DNA of 64,000 bases from Myotis daubentonii. Lineage: Eukaryota; Chordata; Mammalia; Chiroptera; Vespertilionidae. The notes beneath the pieces were generated by a model that was given only the letters and a program-made list of their open reading frames with translations, did no database searches and was not told the origin of the DNA. The translations under genes and the position numbers were made by a program. Below, one piece after another: positions 44,990 to 57,675 of the stretch (positions are counted from its first letter, which is position 1; each line of letters starts with the position of its first letter). The stretch is taken from positions 26,242,294-26,306,293 of the forward strand of contig NC_081844.1 of the NCBI RefSeq assembly GCF_963259705.1, in the 5' to 3' direction.

Positions 44990-45720
44990 GAAATGTGCTG
45001 GGCAGTTAGACAGACATGAGCAGAGCAAGGGGAATGGGCCAGGGCAGAGGGTCATGCCCAGCAACCGACAACTGAAGGCTGAGACCTCATCCCCAGGAGA
45101 CCTTTCATCCCGTAGCATATCGCTGGCCATGCAGTTTGGACCCTGGACCTGTTCCCCCTACAAATAACCCCTAGGCCACACTTCCATTTTAGCTGCAGGC
45201 CCAGAAAAGCAGCAAAACCAGAAAAGCGATGCCAGGGCTGACCTGAGGACCAGCTGCATTGAATGATGACCTAGGCCCAGGCTACAACCAATCAATCAGT
45301 GAAGACTCAGACCCTGAAGGGACACATCTGGAAAGCTGCTGAATATTCTACTGAGATTTTCCCCGGGACTTCCCTTAAAATCTCCAGCCTTAAAACCTTA
45401 GGACAGAGAACCCAGCTCGCTCTCCTTCCTGGGAGCATGTCCCAACCTCTCCTCACCCACCCATCCCCCCAGGCATGTAACAGCTACCTTTCTCACTTCT
45501 AAGAGCCAAGGGCCCTTCTATTACCTCTGTAACTTGTTTCCTAAACCCATGCCTTCTAAAAATTACTTCTTCTACCTCTGTGATTTCCCAAATAAATGTT
45601 CTCTTATAGTTTGAGTCTTGGCTCTGAATTCATTCCCAGCCAGAATTCAAGCACCTATGTTGCTGAACCCAGATCCGGTTCAACCCCATGGGTCTAACAT
45701 GAGGTGTTGTTCCCACCATG
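44990..45720 (+). mobile_element. LTR-like element (copy 2 of 3)
   Basis: Resembles 31700-32390 and 54576-55262 but is more diverged. It has CTTAAAACCTTAGGACAG, AATAAATGTTCTCTTATAG (polyadenylation-signal-like) and TGCTGAACCCAGATCC. Its place is not paralogous to the other two, which supports a dispersed repeat over local duplication. Confidence 0.5.
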
Positions 45721-46640
45721 CCTCCACCAACAGACGTGCTCCCTTTCTCAGGCTTCAGCTCACAGTGAGGGTTGCTCAGCTGGATACAGTGTAAGGTTCT
45801 GACCCAAATGCACTCCCAATGTCACAGTCCCTAACCCAGGACACACACTCCTGACTTTCCCAGATTTTCTCAATCTGCACCCACACCCCGGATACAAAAC
45901 TTCAACCGATGCCTAGAATCAGGCCCAGGGGGACCACAGCTAAAACCTAAGAAGGGGCATCACCCCCTCCCGCAGGTGCACTTGCTTCCCCAGCTCTCCA
46001 GGGCGGTAGCTTCTCTCACTGTAAAGACTCCCTCCATGGTGGGTGTGAGCAGGTAGGACACCTGCAGGGAGAGGCTCCCCAGGAGGGTCAGTGGGCCTTC
46101 AAGTACTTCCCTCGGCAGGCTCAAGGGCGTGGGCGGCTTCCTTAGCTTAAAGCGCCTGGCCTCGGACCCCTGCTCCCCCCTGAGGTTGCTCTGGGCCACC
46201 ACTGATGTTTCAGGCGACACAAAGACTGTGTTGGAACAATCAGCAAACAGGCTTAAACCCAGTGTTCATGTGCAAAGAAGGGATTAAAATGGTAAGGCAC
46301 TTTGCTAGCTCAACAAGAAAATCCACAAGTATCTATTATTGCATTTCAAAAAAAGATGCTAATGAATTATTGTTCCCATGGCAAGAATTTGTTTTATAAA
46401 CTATTAATCATACTTCAACACTTCAAGTGTAAGCTCTAAAAATCCATTTGACTCACTCAAAATAATAGACCTTATAATATTCCTACCCACACTGGGAAGA
46501 AACAAGCCGAACAATAATTTAATATATGCAATGTAACAATAAAATGTGTTATTTCTCTGAGAGGCACTTGTATTGGGGATACTTGAAAATATTTTTATAC
46601 TTCGTTTTAAGTTGCAATGATTGCATACATTTTTATTAAC
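45721..46640. other. Unrecognised intronic sequence
   Basis: A minus-strand frame of 86 codons at 45960-46220 has no recognisable domain. The rest is AT-rich and ordinary. Confidence 0.4.
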
Positions 46641-46654
46641 TGAAAACCTGAGAC

Positions 46655-47357
46655 TGCATGGGGCGACCAGGCTGGCAGGGGGGTTAGTGAGGGGCGACCA
46701 AACAACTGAGCAGCAGGCTGCGTGGGGCAACCAGACCTGCAGGGGGTTAGTGAGGGGAGACCAAACGACCGAGCAGCAGGCTGCGTGGGGTGATCAGGCC
46801 AGCCAGGGCGTTAGTGAGGGGCAACCAAAACAACTGAGCAGCAGGCTGTGCGGAGCGACCAGGTCCACAGGGAGGGCAGTTGTGGGCAACCCGGTGGTAG
46901 GGGTGGGGCAGTGAGTGATGACCAGGTTGGCAGAGGGGGGCAGTGAGGGGCGAACAGGCCAGTGGCGGGCAGTTAGGGGAAACCAGGCCCGCAGGAGGGG
47001 GCACTTGGGGGCGACCAAGCAGGCAGAGGGGACAGTAAGGGGCAGCCAGGCCATCAGGGAGGGGCAGTTTGGGGCGACCAGGTTGACTGGGGGTATAGGG
47101 GGGGCTGTTGGGGTGACGAAGTCAGCAGGGTGGCAGTTAGGGGCGATGAGGCAGGCAGGCAGGAAGGAGAGCATTTCAGAGCCAGTGGTCCCGGATTATG
47201 AGAGGGATGTATGACTGCTGGTTTAGGCCCGATACCCAGGATCCGGTCTAAACCAGCAGTAGGATATCCTCTGAGGGGTCCCGGATTAGAGAGGGTGCAG
47301 GCTGAGCCGAGGGGACCCCCCCCCACCATGCACACATTTTGTGCACCGGGCCTCTAG
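46655..47357 (+). mobile_element. HeliBat with 63-66-bp tandem array
   Basis: Three units of GGGGTTAGTGAGGGG-type sequence with CCAAACAACTGAGCAGCAGG occupy 46655-46850. A looser array of GGGGCAGTTAGGGG units follows. The end is GTGCACCGGGCCTCTAG at 47357. The 5' end is not recognisable. Several long frames on both strands are repeat artefacts. Confidence 0.8.
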
Positions 47358-47450
47358 TAAATCTGACAAGGGGTTAATATCCAAAAGTTATAAAGAATTC
47401 ATATAAGTCAACACCAACAAAACAAACAATCCAATTAAAAAGATGGGCAG

Positions 47451-47676
47451 CCCTAACTGGTTTGGCTCAGTGGCTAGAGCATTGGCCTGCAAACTGAAAG
47501 GTCCCAGGTTCGATTCCGGTCAAGGGCATGTACCTTGGTTGCGGGCACATCCCCAGTAGGAGGTGTGCAGGAAGCATCTGATCAATGTTTCTCTTTCATC
47601 GATGTTTCTAACTCTTTATCCCTCTCCCTTCCTCTCTGTAAAAAATCAATAAAATATATTTTTTTAAAAATAAAAT
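47451..47676 (+). mobile_element. Ves SINE nested in L1
   Basis: Flanks AAAAAGATGGGCAG and AAAAAGATGGACAG (one mismatch). Confidence 0.95.
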
Positions 47677-47802
47677 AAAAAGATGGACAGAGGACCTGAA
47701 TCTCCAAAGAGGACGTACATTACAGATGGCCAACAGACATATGAAAAGATGTTCAGTGTCACTATTCATCAGAAAAATACAAATTGGAATGACAACTTTT
47801 TC

Positions 47803-47965
47803 CATTGGTTGGAGCATAATTCCCCAAAGAGTGCAGGTTCAATTCTAGCCAGGGAACATATCCTGGTTGTGGGTTGGATCCCCAGTTGATGGTACAGTAG
47901 TCAACCAATTTCTCTCTTTCTCTCTTTCTTTCTCTCTCTTTCTCTCTCATCAATAAACAAATCCT
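47803..47965 (+). mobile_element. Old Ves-family SINE nested in L1
   Basis: Diverged head (CCATTGGTTGGAGCATAATTC), CAGGTTCAATTCTAGCC, expanded CTTT-type pyrimidine tract. Confidence 0.75.
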
Positions 47966-48607
47966 TGGTTGAGGAATACAAGGAAAGCAACACAATAAGC
48001 TATGAACTCACACCTGTCAGAATGGCTATCATCAATAAATCAACAAACAACCAGTGCTGGTAAGGATGTGGAGAAAAGGGAAACTTTATGCACTATTGGT
48101 GAGAATGAAGATTGCTGCAACTACTATATAAAAACAGTATGGAGGTTCCCCAAAAAATTAAAAATGGAACTGCCTTATGACCCAGCAATTCTAATTCTTG
48201 GTGTATATCTGAAGAAACCCAAAACACTAATTCAAATGAATATATGTTCATTGCAGCATTATTTATAATAGCCGACATATGGAAGCAACCCAAGAGTCTA
48301 TCAATAGACAAGTGGATAAAGAAGAAGTGGTACATATATACAATGGAATATTACTTGGCCATAATAAAAAATGAAACCTTACCTTTTGCAACAGCATGGA
48401 TGGACTTAGAGGTTAAACTCAGTGAAATAAGTCAGACAGAAAGATAATTACCATATGATTCCAATTATATGTGAAATCTAAAGAAAAAATCAATGAACAA
48501 ACAAAATAGAAAGACTCAGAGATCAGACTGATGGTTGCCAGAAGGGAATAGGTTTGGGGGATGGGTGAAATGGAGAAGGAATTAAGAAATACAAATTGGT
48601 AAGATTA

Positions 48608-51600
48608 AAAATGGCGACAGAGTACTAGTAAGTTGATGTTGCACAGACATGGTCCCAGGACAAACTTGAAGAGCAACTAATATATAGAAAAACTTCCTGA
48701 ATAATCAATGGAAGATTTGCTGGAGAGAACCCCGATACCTGAGGACCAAAAGTGGAGACCCCATAGAGACTGGTAGGTGGGGCAGAAGTGCAAAGGACTG
48801 GCGAGGCACTCAAAGACAGCAACTGAAGTTCTGGAGACATATCTCAGCTGTGGAGGGGGAGGGGGAGGCGGGGGGGCCACAGAGAACTCTGGGATCTAAT
48901 CCCCAAGTTGGGCACCCCAGCAGAGAGCACAACTGAGGAGGGTACCCACATAATATCTGACTGTGAAAATCAACAGAGTTGCTGTCTGTCAGGGAGTGGT
49001 GGCTGAAAATTAAGCCACACTCTGAAGTGGTAACACACAAAATTCTCAGTGGAACCATCCACCTTGTGCTCTGGCAGACGGAGAGTGCAGTGCACTGACG
49101 CTCTGTGAGCAGAAGCCAGGACTGGGGACTCAGAAGGTAGAGCTCACAAGGCATACACCCCCAGTTTCCTGGGCTGAGTCATTTCCTCACACAGTAGAGG
49201 GCATCTTTCCCACATAGACATTTGCCTTGCCTGCGGGGAAGGCAGTTGACCTTATTGGAAAACACCTTGCCCTGAGGCCACTTGGGAGACTAAAAAAAAA
49301 TAACAATTTGCCTCCAGGCAGAAGACATTGCCCCACCCTGTTGAAAAATACTCTCCCCACAACTCAGGACCATTGCCTGGGGGAACAATTCAAGTCAGAA
49401 TCATATCAGTGTGTAGGTAGAGGCAGTCTCTGGAGACTTTGAGTCTTTGCCTGATCTAATTAGTTAGAAACAGTGTTTGATACTGTCCTGCACTAGAGTT
49501 TCAGAGGCATAGAGGATCTACCTCAGTGGTTGGCAAACTGTGGCTCGAAAGCCACATGCAGCTCTTTGGCCCCTTGAGTGTGGCTCTTCCACAAAATACT
49601 GACTTCTGCACATGGGCAATGAAGTTTCAATCGCACTGTACATTCGCGCCTGCACATGGTATTTTATGGAAGAGCCACACTCAAGGGGCCAAAGAGTGCA
49701 TGTGGCTTGTGAACTGCAGTTTGCTGACCACTGATCTACCTGGTACATAGTCACAAACCCAAACAGATAGCCAAAATGAGGAGACAAAGAAACAACCCTC
49801 AAATGAAATAAGTGAATTCTCAAGAAAAAAGAGAGAAGTGAAGCAGAGATAAGAAATTTATCTGTAACAAAGTTCAGAGTATGATGTTAAAGATGATCAA
49901 CAGCATGAAAAAAGATATAGCAACTATGAAAAAAGAACAGTTGGAAATAAATAATTACATAACACTAATAAACTACACATTGGAAGGACTACACTGCAGA
50001 TTAGGAGAAACTGAGGATCAAATCAGTGAATTAGAAGACAGAATTGAAAATATCACTCAATCAGAGAACCAAAAAGAAAAACCAATAAAAACAAACAAAC
50101 AGAATAATACCTTAAGGGAGCTGTGGTACAACATGAAAGGTAACAATAGTAAAATACCAGGTGTGCCAAAAGGGCAGAAAGGGAGAAATGGATAGGGAGC
50201 TTGTTTGAAGACATAATGGCAGAAAACTTCCCTCACCTGGTAAAGGAAAAAGTCACACAAGTTCAAGAGGCACCGGGCACCCCAAAGAAAAAGAACCCAA
50301 ACAGATGTGACACAGACACCTCATAATTAAAATGCCAAAAATTAAAGACAAAGAGAGAATCTTAAAGGCAGCAAAAGTAAACTGTTAACTAAAAAGGAGT
50401 TAACAGTTCCCATGAAGCAGACACCTGATTTCTCATCAGAAACTATACCCCCTCAGAAGGGAATGGCATGAAGTACTCAAGGTAATGAAAATCAAGGATC
50501 TAAAACCAAGAATACCATATCCAGCAAGGCTATCATTCAAAACAGATGGTCAAATAAAGAGATTACCAGACCAAAAAAAAAAAAAAAAAAAAAAGGCTAA
50601 GTTGTACATCACCATCAAGCCAGCATTACTAGAAATGCTAAAAGGGCAAAAGGCCTAAACAGACACTTTTCCAAAGTAGACCTACAGAAGGCCCAGAAAC
50701 ATATGAAACCATGATCAAAGTGACTAATCATCTGAGAGATGAAAATCAAAACGACAATGAGGTACCATCTCACACCTGTGAGAATGGCTATCATCAACAA
50801 ATCAACAAATGACAGTGCTGGCTAGGATGTAGACAAAAGGAACTCTGGGGCACTGCTGGTGGGAATGCAGACTGGTGCAACGACTGTGGAAAACAAGATG
50901 GAGTTTCCTCAAAATATTAAAAATAGAACTGTTTGACCCAGTAATTGCACTTCTAGGAATATGTACCAAAAAATCAGAAACACCAATCAGAAAGAATATA
51001 TGCACTTCTATGTTCATAGCAGCAAAATTTACAATAGCTAAGAATTTGAAACAGCCTAAGTGCCCATCAGCAAATGGGTGGATTAAAAAAAGTGGCACAT
51101 CTATATGATGAAATACTACGCTGCTGTAAAAATGAAAGAATTCTTACCATTTGCAACAGCATGGATGGACCTGGAGAGCATGATACTAAGCAAAATAAGC
51201 CATTTGGAGAAAGATAAATTTCACATGATCTCACTCATTTGTGGAATATAATGAAAAACATAAACTGACGAACAAAAATAGATCCATAGACATAGAAGCA
51301 TCAAACAGACCGGCAAACCTCAGAGGAAAGGTGGGTGGGGCATAAAAGATCAAGCAAAGGGCTTGTATGCATGCATAGAAGCATAGGTAATGGACACAAA
51401 AAGGAGGAGGGTGGGGGCATGTGCTGGGGGTGGGAGTAGCGAGGAAAAGTTCAATGAGGGGAAAAGGAGATATATATAATATTTTAAACAATAAAGAATT
51501 TAAATTTTAAAAAATTGCTAAAGAGACTCCTGTAAATGAGAAGAAACAGAGAGAGAAACCTATGCATACAGAATGAAAATGGCAATAAATAGCTACCTAG

Positions 51601-52066
51601 CAATAATAACCCCAAAGGTAAATGGATTAAATGCCCCAATCAAAAGACATAGGGTAGCTGAATGGATACAAAAACATGACACAACTACATGCTATCTACA
51701 AGAGACCCACCTCAGAACAAAAGACACACACAGGATGAGAGTGAAGGAATGGAATAAATTTTTCCATGCGAATGGAAAAGAAAAATGCTGGAGTAGCAAT
51801 AATCCTATCCGACAAAATACTTAAAAATGAAGGCCATCACAAGAGACAACAAATGTCACTGCACAATACCAAAGGGATCGGTCCGAAAAGGGCATATAAC
51901 CCTGTTAAACATATATGCACCCAATATAGGAGCACCTAAAAACATAAAAATACTTCTGGAGGACTTAAAAAAGATATTGACAATAATACAGTCATAGAAT
52001 GAGACTTCAACACCCCACTGACTTCACTGGATAGATCTTCCATATAAAAATTTAACAAGGAGCCCA
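48608..52066 (+). mobile_element. Composite L1, unit B copy (L1 within L1)
   Basis: 5' UTR from 48608; ORF1 from about 49880. The latter has a coiled-coil-like N-terminal frame at 49881-50195 (LEDRIENITQSENQKEK) and RRM/C-terminal sequence, with frameshifts. Near 50645 ORF1's end meets a 5'-truncated L1 3' end (GCAAAAGGCCTAAACAGAC to AATAAAGAATTTAAATT, 50646-51510). ORF2's start resumes at about 51515 and stops at 52066. A hAT MITE is nested in the 5' UTR. The inner fragment has no half-L1 or SINE here, giving the empty sites for unit A. Confidence 0.75.
49524..49733. mobile_element. hAT MITE, complete
   Basis: 210 bp, almost palindromic: CAGTGGTTGGCAAACTGTGG to TGCAGTTTGCTGACCACTG. Perfect 8-bp duplications ATCTACCT (49516-49523, 49734-49741). 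No coding capacity. Confidence 0.95.
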
Positions 52067-52270
52067 GCCCACGTGGCTCAGTGGTTGAGTGTCAACCTAT
52101 TAATCAGGAGGTCAGGATTCGATTCCCAGTCAGGGCACATGCCCGGGTTGTGGCCTCAATCCCCAATGTGAGGCATGCAGGAGGCAGCCAATCCATGATT
52201 CTCTCTTATCATTGATACTTCTATCTAGCTCTCCCTCTCCCTTCTATTCTAAAATCAATAAACTACTTTT
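52067..52270 (+). mobile_element. Ves-family SINE
   Basis: Head AGCCCACGTGGCTCAGTGG, CAGGATTCGATTCCCAGTC, tail AAAATCAATAAAC. It sits at the truncated end of the composite L1. Confidence 0.85.
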
Positions 52271-52329
52271 TAAAAAGAAATAAATAATAATAAAATCCCT
52301 TCTAGAAAAAAGATTACAGCGGATTTGAA

Positions 52330-53015
52330 AAACTGCACTCACCTAGTGATGTCATACCCATCACAATGTCATAGGGAAATGCATTACTCAGATGTTTATG
52401 ATGACACTGGTGTAAACAAGCTCCCTGTGCTGCCAGTCCTATGAAAGTCCAGCACACACAGTTAGGGTCACTACATAGAATACTTGATGGTGAGAAACTG
52501 GTTTATGCATTTGCTATGCTATCCTCTTTATCTTTGTGTGCTTTCTACTTAAAGAAAACTTTGCTGTGAGGCAGTATGCTGTTTATGCGGGCAGCAGCCT
52601 CACAGGTCTTGTGTTGACTGTGCCTTTTGATTGCATCATTGCCTCCTGGGCTTGATTGAATCTGATTTTTTGTAAATTTCCTGGCCTAAGTGTACAGTGT
52701 AATAAAGTCTAGAGTCGTGCACAGTAACAGCCTAGGCCTTCATATTCACTCACCAATAACTGACGCCTGCAGAGCAGCCTCCAGTCCTGCAGCCCATTCA
52801 GGGTCAGTGCCCCACACGGATGTACCATTTTCTACCTTGCACACCACATTTTTACTGCACCTTTTCATAAATGCTTCCTACCATTGCATTACAATTGCCT
52901 ACAGCATTCAGTACAGTAGCATGTTGTACAGGTTTGTTGCCTAGAACCCACAGGCTACACCATATGGCCTAGGTGTGTAGCAGGGTACACCATGCAGGTT
53001 TGTAAGAGAACTGAA
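52330..53015. mobile_element. Ancient Tigger/MER2-like DNA transposon fragment
   Basis: CATTACTCAGATGTTTATGA, GACACTGGTGTAAACAAG, GTACAGTGTAATAAAGTC, CCTAGGCCTTCATATTCACT and CATATGGCCTAGGTGTGTAG recall the MER2/Tigger family of eutherian mammals. Heavily diverged; termini not seen. Confidence 0.5.
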
Positions 53016-53589
53016 AACAACAAAACTGCCTCAAGATGTCCTCCCCAGGTTCAGCGGTGCAGGACTGTAGGTAACTGCAGTTTCACCTCTCCCAGGACTA
53101 AAATTTTAACCCAGTCACTCTGCAACTTGCTGTTCCACACTCATCTGTCTAACAGACTCCTGCTGTTCCTTCCCCTAAGGAAGGGTGACCCTGCCTGAAG
53201 CAATCCCCTCTTTTCTTTTACTAATAACCTCTCAAAGCCACTTCTTTTATGCCTATTGTACAGACCCTCAGATTCTATTTACTAGATGGCATGCGGCCCA
53301 ATTAGGGAATGGGGAATCAAGCCAGTTAGACCTTCCAAATTATTCAGCTGAATTTTGTTTTTAACCGTTTCAAAAGCACCACAAAACAAATAGCTGATAA
53401 AGATGCTGTGACTCAGAGAAGGGAAGATGGCGGTTAGGATTCGGGGGAGAGACTGGAAATGCAGGCATTTGCTGCAGAGCTAGGCCTGGGGGACAGGGGG
53501 TGGACTTGAGAGCCTGCTCCACAAACATCAAAACTCAGGAGAAAACGGGGTCCTTCTGGGGAGAAAGGAGGGACAGGGGGCCCCACAGA
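53016..53589. other. Unrecognised sequence next to the CpG island
   Basis: Intronic relative to gene B; no repeat family or exon supported. Confidence 0.4.
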
Positions 53590-53990
53590 TTACGCTCCTC
53601 CCATGCACGAACCGCGGGGACCGAGTCACCATTGTCCCCATGACCCTCCCCGTGGTCCCCGCACCGACTGCGGAGCCGCGGGGATGAGGGTGCAGAGCTG
53701 CCCAGACGCGCTCCGCAGCCCAAGGCCCTGCCGCGGGGACACCCTGGACGCCCGGGTCCCGGCTGGGCCCCGCCCTGCGAGCCCGAGGGGCCTGCAGTTT
53801 CAGCGGAGCCCCCGGCGCCTCGGGTCCGCAGGCTCCGGACCTGACCGTGGGGAGACGGTCCCGCCACGGCGGCTCCACCCGCCCCTCCTCCCGTCCCCGC
53901 GCCGGCCGCACACTCACCATTTCTGGTTCCTGGGCCTCCCGAGTCCGCCTGCAGCTCCCAACGCCTTACAGATCGCAGATGAGGACAGAA
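53590..53990 (-). promoter_or_regulatory. CpG-rich block at the 5' end of gene B
   Basis: Dense CpG (for example CGCGGGGACC, CCGCGGGGATG, CCGCGCCGGCCG) in an otherwise CpG-poor window. It covers the exon 1 donor and the first part of intron 1, the usual place of CpG islands in KRAB-ZNF genes. Large frames on both strands here reflect base composition. Confidence 0.75.
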
Positions 53991-54150
53991 CAAGGGAGAT
54001 GAGATCCCAATGCAGCTGAAGCAAAGGAACAGCCGTAGTGGCAGAACGTAGTCCTTCCTGCCCGCTCCCACCTCTACTCATAGGACACACACTTTGCACG
54101 ACTTCGCCCCCTAGCCCCTGAGGTGCACAGGCCTGAGCCCAAAGCGGCAA
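53918..54150 (-). CDS. Gene B exon 1 (5' UTR and start codon)
   Basis: On the minus strand GGCCCAGGAACCAGAAATG is followed by the donor GTGAGTGTGC. The ATG at 53918-53920 is the last codon of the exon, so coding continues directly with GAC of the KRAB-A exon 15 kb away. An exon contributing only the methionine codon before KRAB-A is a common arrangement in this gene family. The 5' limit is an estimate; the true transcription start is not determined. Only the last three bases are coding. Confidence 0.75.
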
Positions 54151-56018
54151 GATCTCCTGTCCAGGGATGTTTGCACTGAGAGGCAGCGCTGAGAGTCCCC
54201 AGGGAACAGTGGTCCTTCCTTGCAAACACACACACTGAAAAGGCACCTAATGACTCTGGCTCCATTTTCATCTTTGTTGACAGCTGGAGTCTGACGTGTA
54301 GATTTTCCCAAAAGGTGCACAGGCTCAGGTAGCAGGGATGCCTTAGAGTGTTATCGTTCCAGAACTACAGTCAAATTCCCATAAAGAGCATTGAAACCAG
54401 AAACAAACCATCATTTCCAGCATGAAAAGTGACTTTTGCACGTTTAGAATGGTTAACTTTAGAAAATGTGTTTCACATGAAAAAATGTGTTCCCACTGGT
54501 GATTCAGTCACGCTCCTCTGAGGCCATGAGCCACCCCTTACTTGTGGTTGTTTTGTGGGCAGTTCCATAGACCTACCCAGAGCAAGGAGATGGGCCAGGC
54601 ACAGAGGTCACCAGGGTGGGAAGGTCAGGTGTCCAGCAAGGGGCAACCAATTGTAGGGTGGGGGCTTGTCCCCAGGGTGACTTTTCCTCCTCTAGCAGAT
54701 CTCTGGCCCTGCGGTTTGGACCCCCTGATCTTCCTCCCTAGAGAAAACATCTATGTCTCACTGTATTTAGCCCCAGGCCCAGATAAGCAGCAAAATGCCA
54801 GGGCTGACATCAGGACCAGCTGCATTGAATAATGACCCCTGTCCTGGTGCAGGCCAATCCATCAGTGGAGGCCACATCCCTGAATGGACACACCTGGAAA
54901 CTACAGAATATTCCATTCAGCTCTTCCCCTGGGACCTCCCCTGAAATCTCCACCCTTAAAGCCTTTAGGAAGGAGGATCCAGTGTGCTCTCCCTCCCTGG
55001 AGCACACCTGTACCTTTCCCTCCCCCCCCTCCCTTCTCCTCCTCCCCAAGGCAGGTTACCATTAGCTTGCACTCCCAAGCTCCAAGGGCGCTTCCTTACC
55101 TCCTTAACTCATTTTCTAAGCCCATTTCTTCCACGAATTACTTCTCACACCCCTGTAATTTAACAGTAAATGTTCTCTTATAATTTGGGTCTTGCTCTGA
55201 ATTCTTTTCTACCAAAACCCAAATACCCAGGCTGCTGAACTCACATTTGGTCTGAGCGCAATCAGACACCTGGTGCCATTCCTGCTGCCACCACAGTTAC
55301 ACGGTTTAATCCAGCAATAATGAAATTTAACTGAAAATTGGTTCCCATAAATGTAAATACTATAGAGTATTTTTATGAGTTCAATTCAGGAAGCAAAGTG
55401 TCAATGAATTGAGATAATGGCCGGAGTATGGCAGTTTGGTGCTTTATTTTATACATTACAATCAAAAGAGAAGACTCAAGTGGGTTACATGAAATCCACT
55501 GGTGATAGATTAGGGAGCTGGGAGGAAGTAAAGCAGGGTACCCGGGGGGTACGATGAAAAGTAAAATGATAGACATACATATATATTTTACATAGGTGGG
55601 TACAAAGTAGGTAATAGTTAATGATTAACATAATAACAATGCGAGGAGATATGGTCTCGTTTCTTCTGCATTGGTTGAGCACTGAAAGGTCTGAAATAGG
55701 GGGAGTTACCCTGACAATGCCAAGATATGTAATCATATATGGGAAAGACAATGGACAAGCATAGGGAAAGGAAAGATTGCGTTTGTTACGGAGATTCTAC
55801 TCTGGAACATGACTACCTATCATAAACTGCCCTAGTTAAAATATTTTCATTTCAGACCATCTCTTGTGGTTATTTTAGGTCTTTTAATTTGCAAGGCCAT
55901 CACACACAGGCCTTCCCTGAACTTGGCAGGTGAGCATGTGGACTCTTTTCATCCCCACATCTCAATAATAATCCCCCCGATTGCTGAGTCTGTGATACTA
56001 GCATAACATTCATTCTAA
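54085..56018 (-). promoter_or_regulatory. Upstream block of gene B, shared with unit A
   Basis: Matches 31200-33139 base for base over long stretches (CTGTCCAGGGATGTTTGCAC, GGAATGGTT-type sequences, the LTR-like segment). It lies immediately 5' of exon 1 and may contain promoter-proximal control sequences. No specific site could be assigned. Confidence 0.6.
54576..55262 (+). mobile_element. LTR-like element (copy 3 of 3)
   Basis: Paralogue of 31700-32390: CACCCTTAAAGCCTTTAGG, GTAAATGTTCTCTTATAATT, GCTGCTGAACTCACATTTGG. About 0.4-1.1 kb upstream of exon 1, in the opposite orientation to the gene. Confidence 0.5.
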
Positions 56019-57367
56019 CCATGATGGAAGCACTCCCTGCCAGGCAGCCTCTCCATAGAGTATGCTCAGCTTCCTGGCTCTGACCATTGCCTCTCTCCAG
56101 TCCCTGAGGAAATGCTCAAACATTTCCACCCAAACTGCAGCAATAACCCCATCGAGCCTGGGACACAGAAGAACCTGGAGGCCACCTGACACAGGCAGCC
56201 TGAGGGCAGAGCCACAGAACCACAGGTGACCTCAGTGGAGAGAGGAAAGGAGGGCACACGTTTCACCCAGGACTCAGCTTACCAGGAGGCCCACACGGGG
56301 AGGAGCGGCATCAGTCACCACACACAGCAGGAAGAAAGGTCTGTGGGCATTCACCATGCAGAACTGGGATGGAGAATGTATTTGCATTTCATCACCTTTT
56401 TACACCTTCCTTTTCACAGCTATCTCAAAAACAATAGTCTCGGGGCATTTTTTCTAGAAATCATTCTGATTTGCTAGTCTGGAATACCTCTGGTTTTTTG
56501 TTTTGTTTTTCCTCTCTCATCTCAACCTCAAATAGATGACTACCTACTAAGAATTCGAGTTCACTGGGGAAGATGCACATGTTTGGTCTCTTCTCTCACA
56601 CCGCTGAACTTCAGGAACCTGCTGCTGCAGAAATTACATCCCATCCCTGCCCTTCCACACCCTGCTGGTACTTGCACCTGTGGGAATCTTATAGTTCCAG
56701 CTGTGGCCCCATCTGGGTAGAGAATGCTCCACTTCTCACATCAAAGCTGGTTGCTTTGCTGAGGCCACTTCATGCTGCTCTCTAAGGTGCTGGAATTACT
56801 GGGTTGTGTTTAGTAAGAGGAGGTGGTTCCTGTGATCTCCATCATGGCAAACGCAAGGGCCAGAATAGACTACTGTTGCTGCATCCACCTGCACCATGGA
56901 AACCATGAGGTCGCAAGATTCACCTTACAAGATGGTCTTTTCAGTCAAAGAGCTCCATGAAAAGGCACAAGGAGTTCCTTGTATGTACAGAGAGATTTTC
57001 CCCGTAGCCTTGGCATATGGCTCTAATGGAAAGAGTTACACAAGGTTCAAGCAGCTGCTCTGTGGGAGGGTCACTGAGATAACGTGACTGCTGGTCAACC
57101 CATGAGCTGGGCAATGAGATTCCTTCCTCCCACCCCTGTCCTTGGGATATATGTTCTGCCCACGGATGGAGAACTAAAGCCATGTAAAGGACACAGCTTT
57201 GAGAGACCAATGTGTTGCTGACCCCACCTGAACTGTGTACATGACCCAGTGAAGGCGATTAGGTAAACTTTGAATTATCTGGTGGGCAGGGTGAAGGTCT
57301 ACTCCTCTCTGTCCACCCAAGACCACCCTGGTATGGGAGTTCCTTTATTTATTAAAACTGCCACTTA
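56019..57367. other. Unrecognised intergenic sequence upstream of gene B
   Basis: Outside the duplication. Short frames (60-89 codons) have no domains. Composition suggests old, unassignable retroelement sequence around 56800-57300. Confidence 0.4.
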
Positions 57368-57590
57368 ACCCTGACCAGTTAGGCTCAGTGGATGGAGCGT
57401 CAGCCTGTGGACTGAAGGGTCCCAGGTTCGATTCCGGTCAAGGGCATGTGCCTTGGTTGTGGGCACATCCCAAGCGGGGGGTGTGCAGGAGGCAGCTGAT
57501 CGATGTTTCTCTCTCATGGATGTTTCTAACTCTCTCTCCCTCTCCTTTCCTCTCTGTAAAAAACGAATAAAATATGCATATATTTTTTAA
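57368..57590 (+). mobile_element. Ves SINE
   Basis: Flanked by AAACTGCCACTTA on both sides. Near-consensus sequence with intact A- and B-box-like motifs. Confidence 0.95.
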
Positions 57591-57616
57591 AAAACTGCCA
57601 CTTAAAACTCAGGAGT

Positions 57617-57675
57617 GGCCCAGCTGGCATGGCTCAGTGGTTGAGTGTTAACCCATAAATCAGAAGTACAGTATG
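57617..57675 (+). mobile_element. SINE head fragment
   Basis: CCAGCTGGCATGGCTCAGTG and GTTGAGTGTTAACC are the start of an older Ves-family copy that breaks off after about 60 bp. Confidence 0.6.

Larger units (their letters stand above)
47358..48600 (+). mobile_element. L1 ORF2 3' end, host of the composite L1
   Basis: Late ORF2 from GGGGTTAATATCCAAAAG through TATGGAAGCAACCCAAGAG and CAATTATATGTGAAATC. It then runs into the 3' UTR, which breaks off after AGAAATACAAATTGGTA where the next L1 begins. Two SINEs are nested in it. Confidence 0.8.

Noticed and set aside
45960..46220. 86-codon minus-strand frame with exon-like composition
   Set aside because: No domain recognised and no supporting splice sites or neighbours.
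46655..47200. Regularly spaced repeats that might suggest a CRISPR array
   Set aside because: Units are degenerate, there are no constant-length unique spacers, and the array ends in a Helitron terminus in a mammalian genome.
48608..52066. Idea that the composite L1 is an independently amplified chimeric family
   Set aside because: Its order within collinear duplication units and the complementary target-site halves fit one insertion copied by segmental duplication.
53528..54071. 130-178-codon frames near 53.6-54.0 kb
   Set aside because: GC-rich CpG island sequence has few stops; neither frame shows a domain, and the region is better explained as exon 1 and its promoter.
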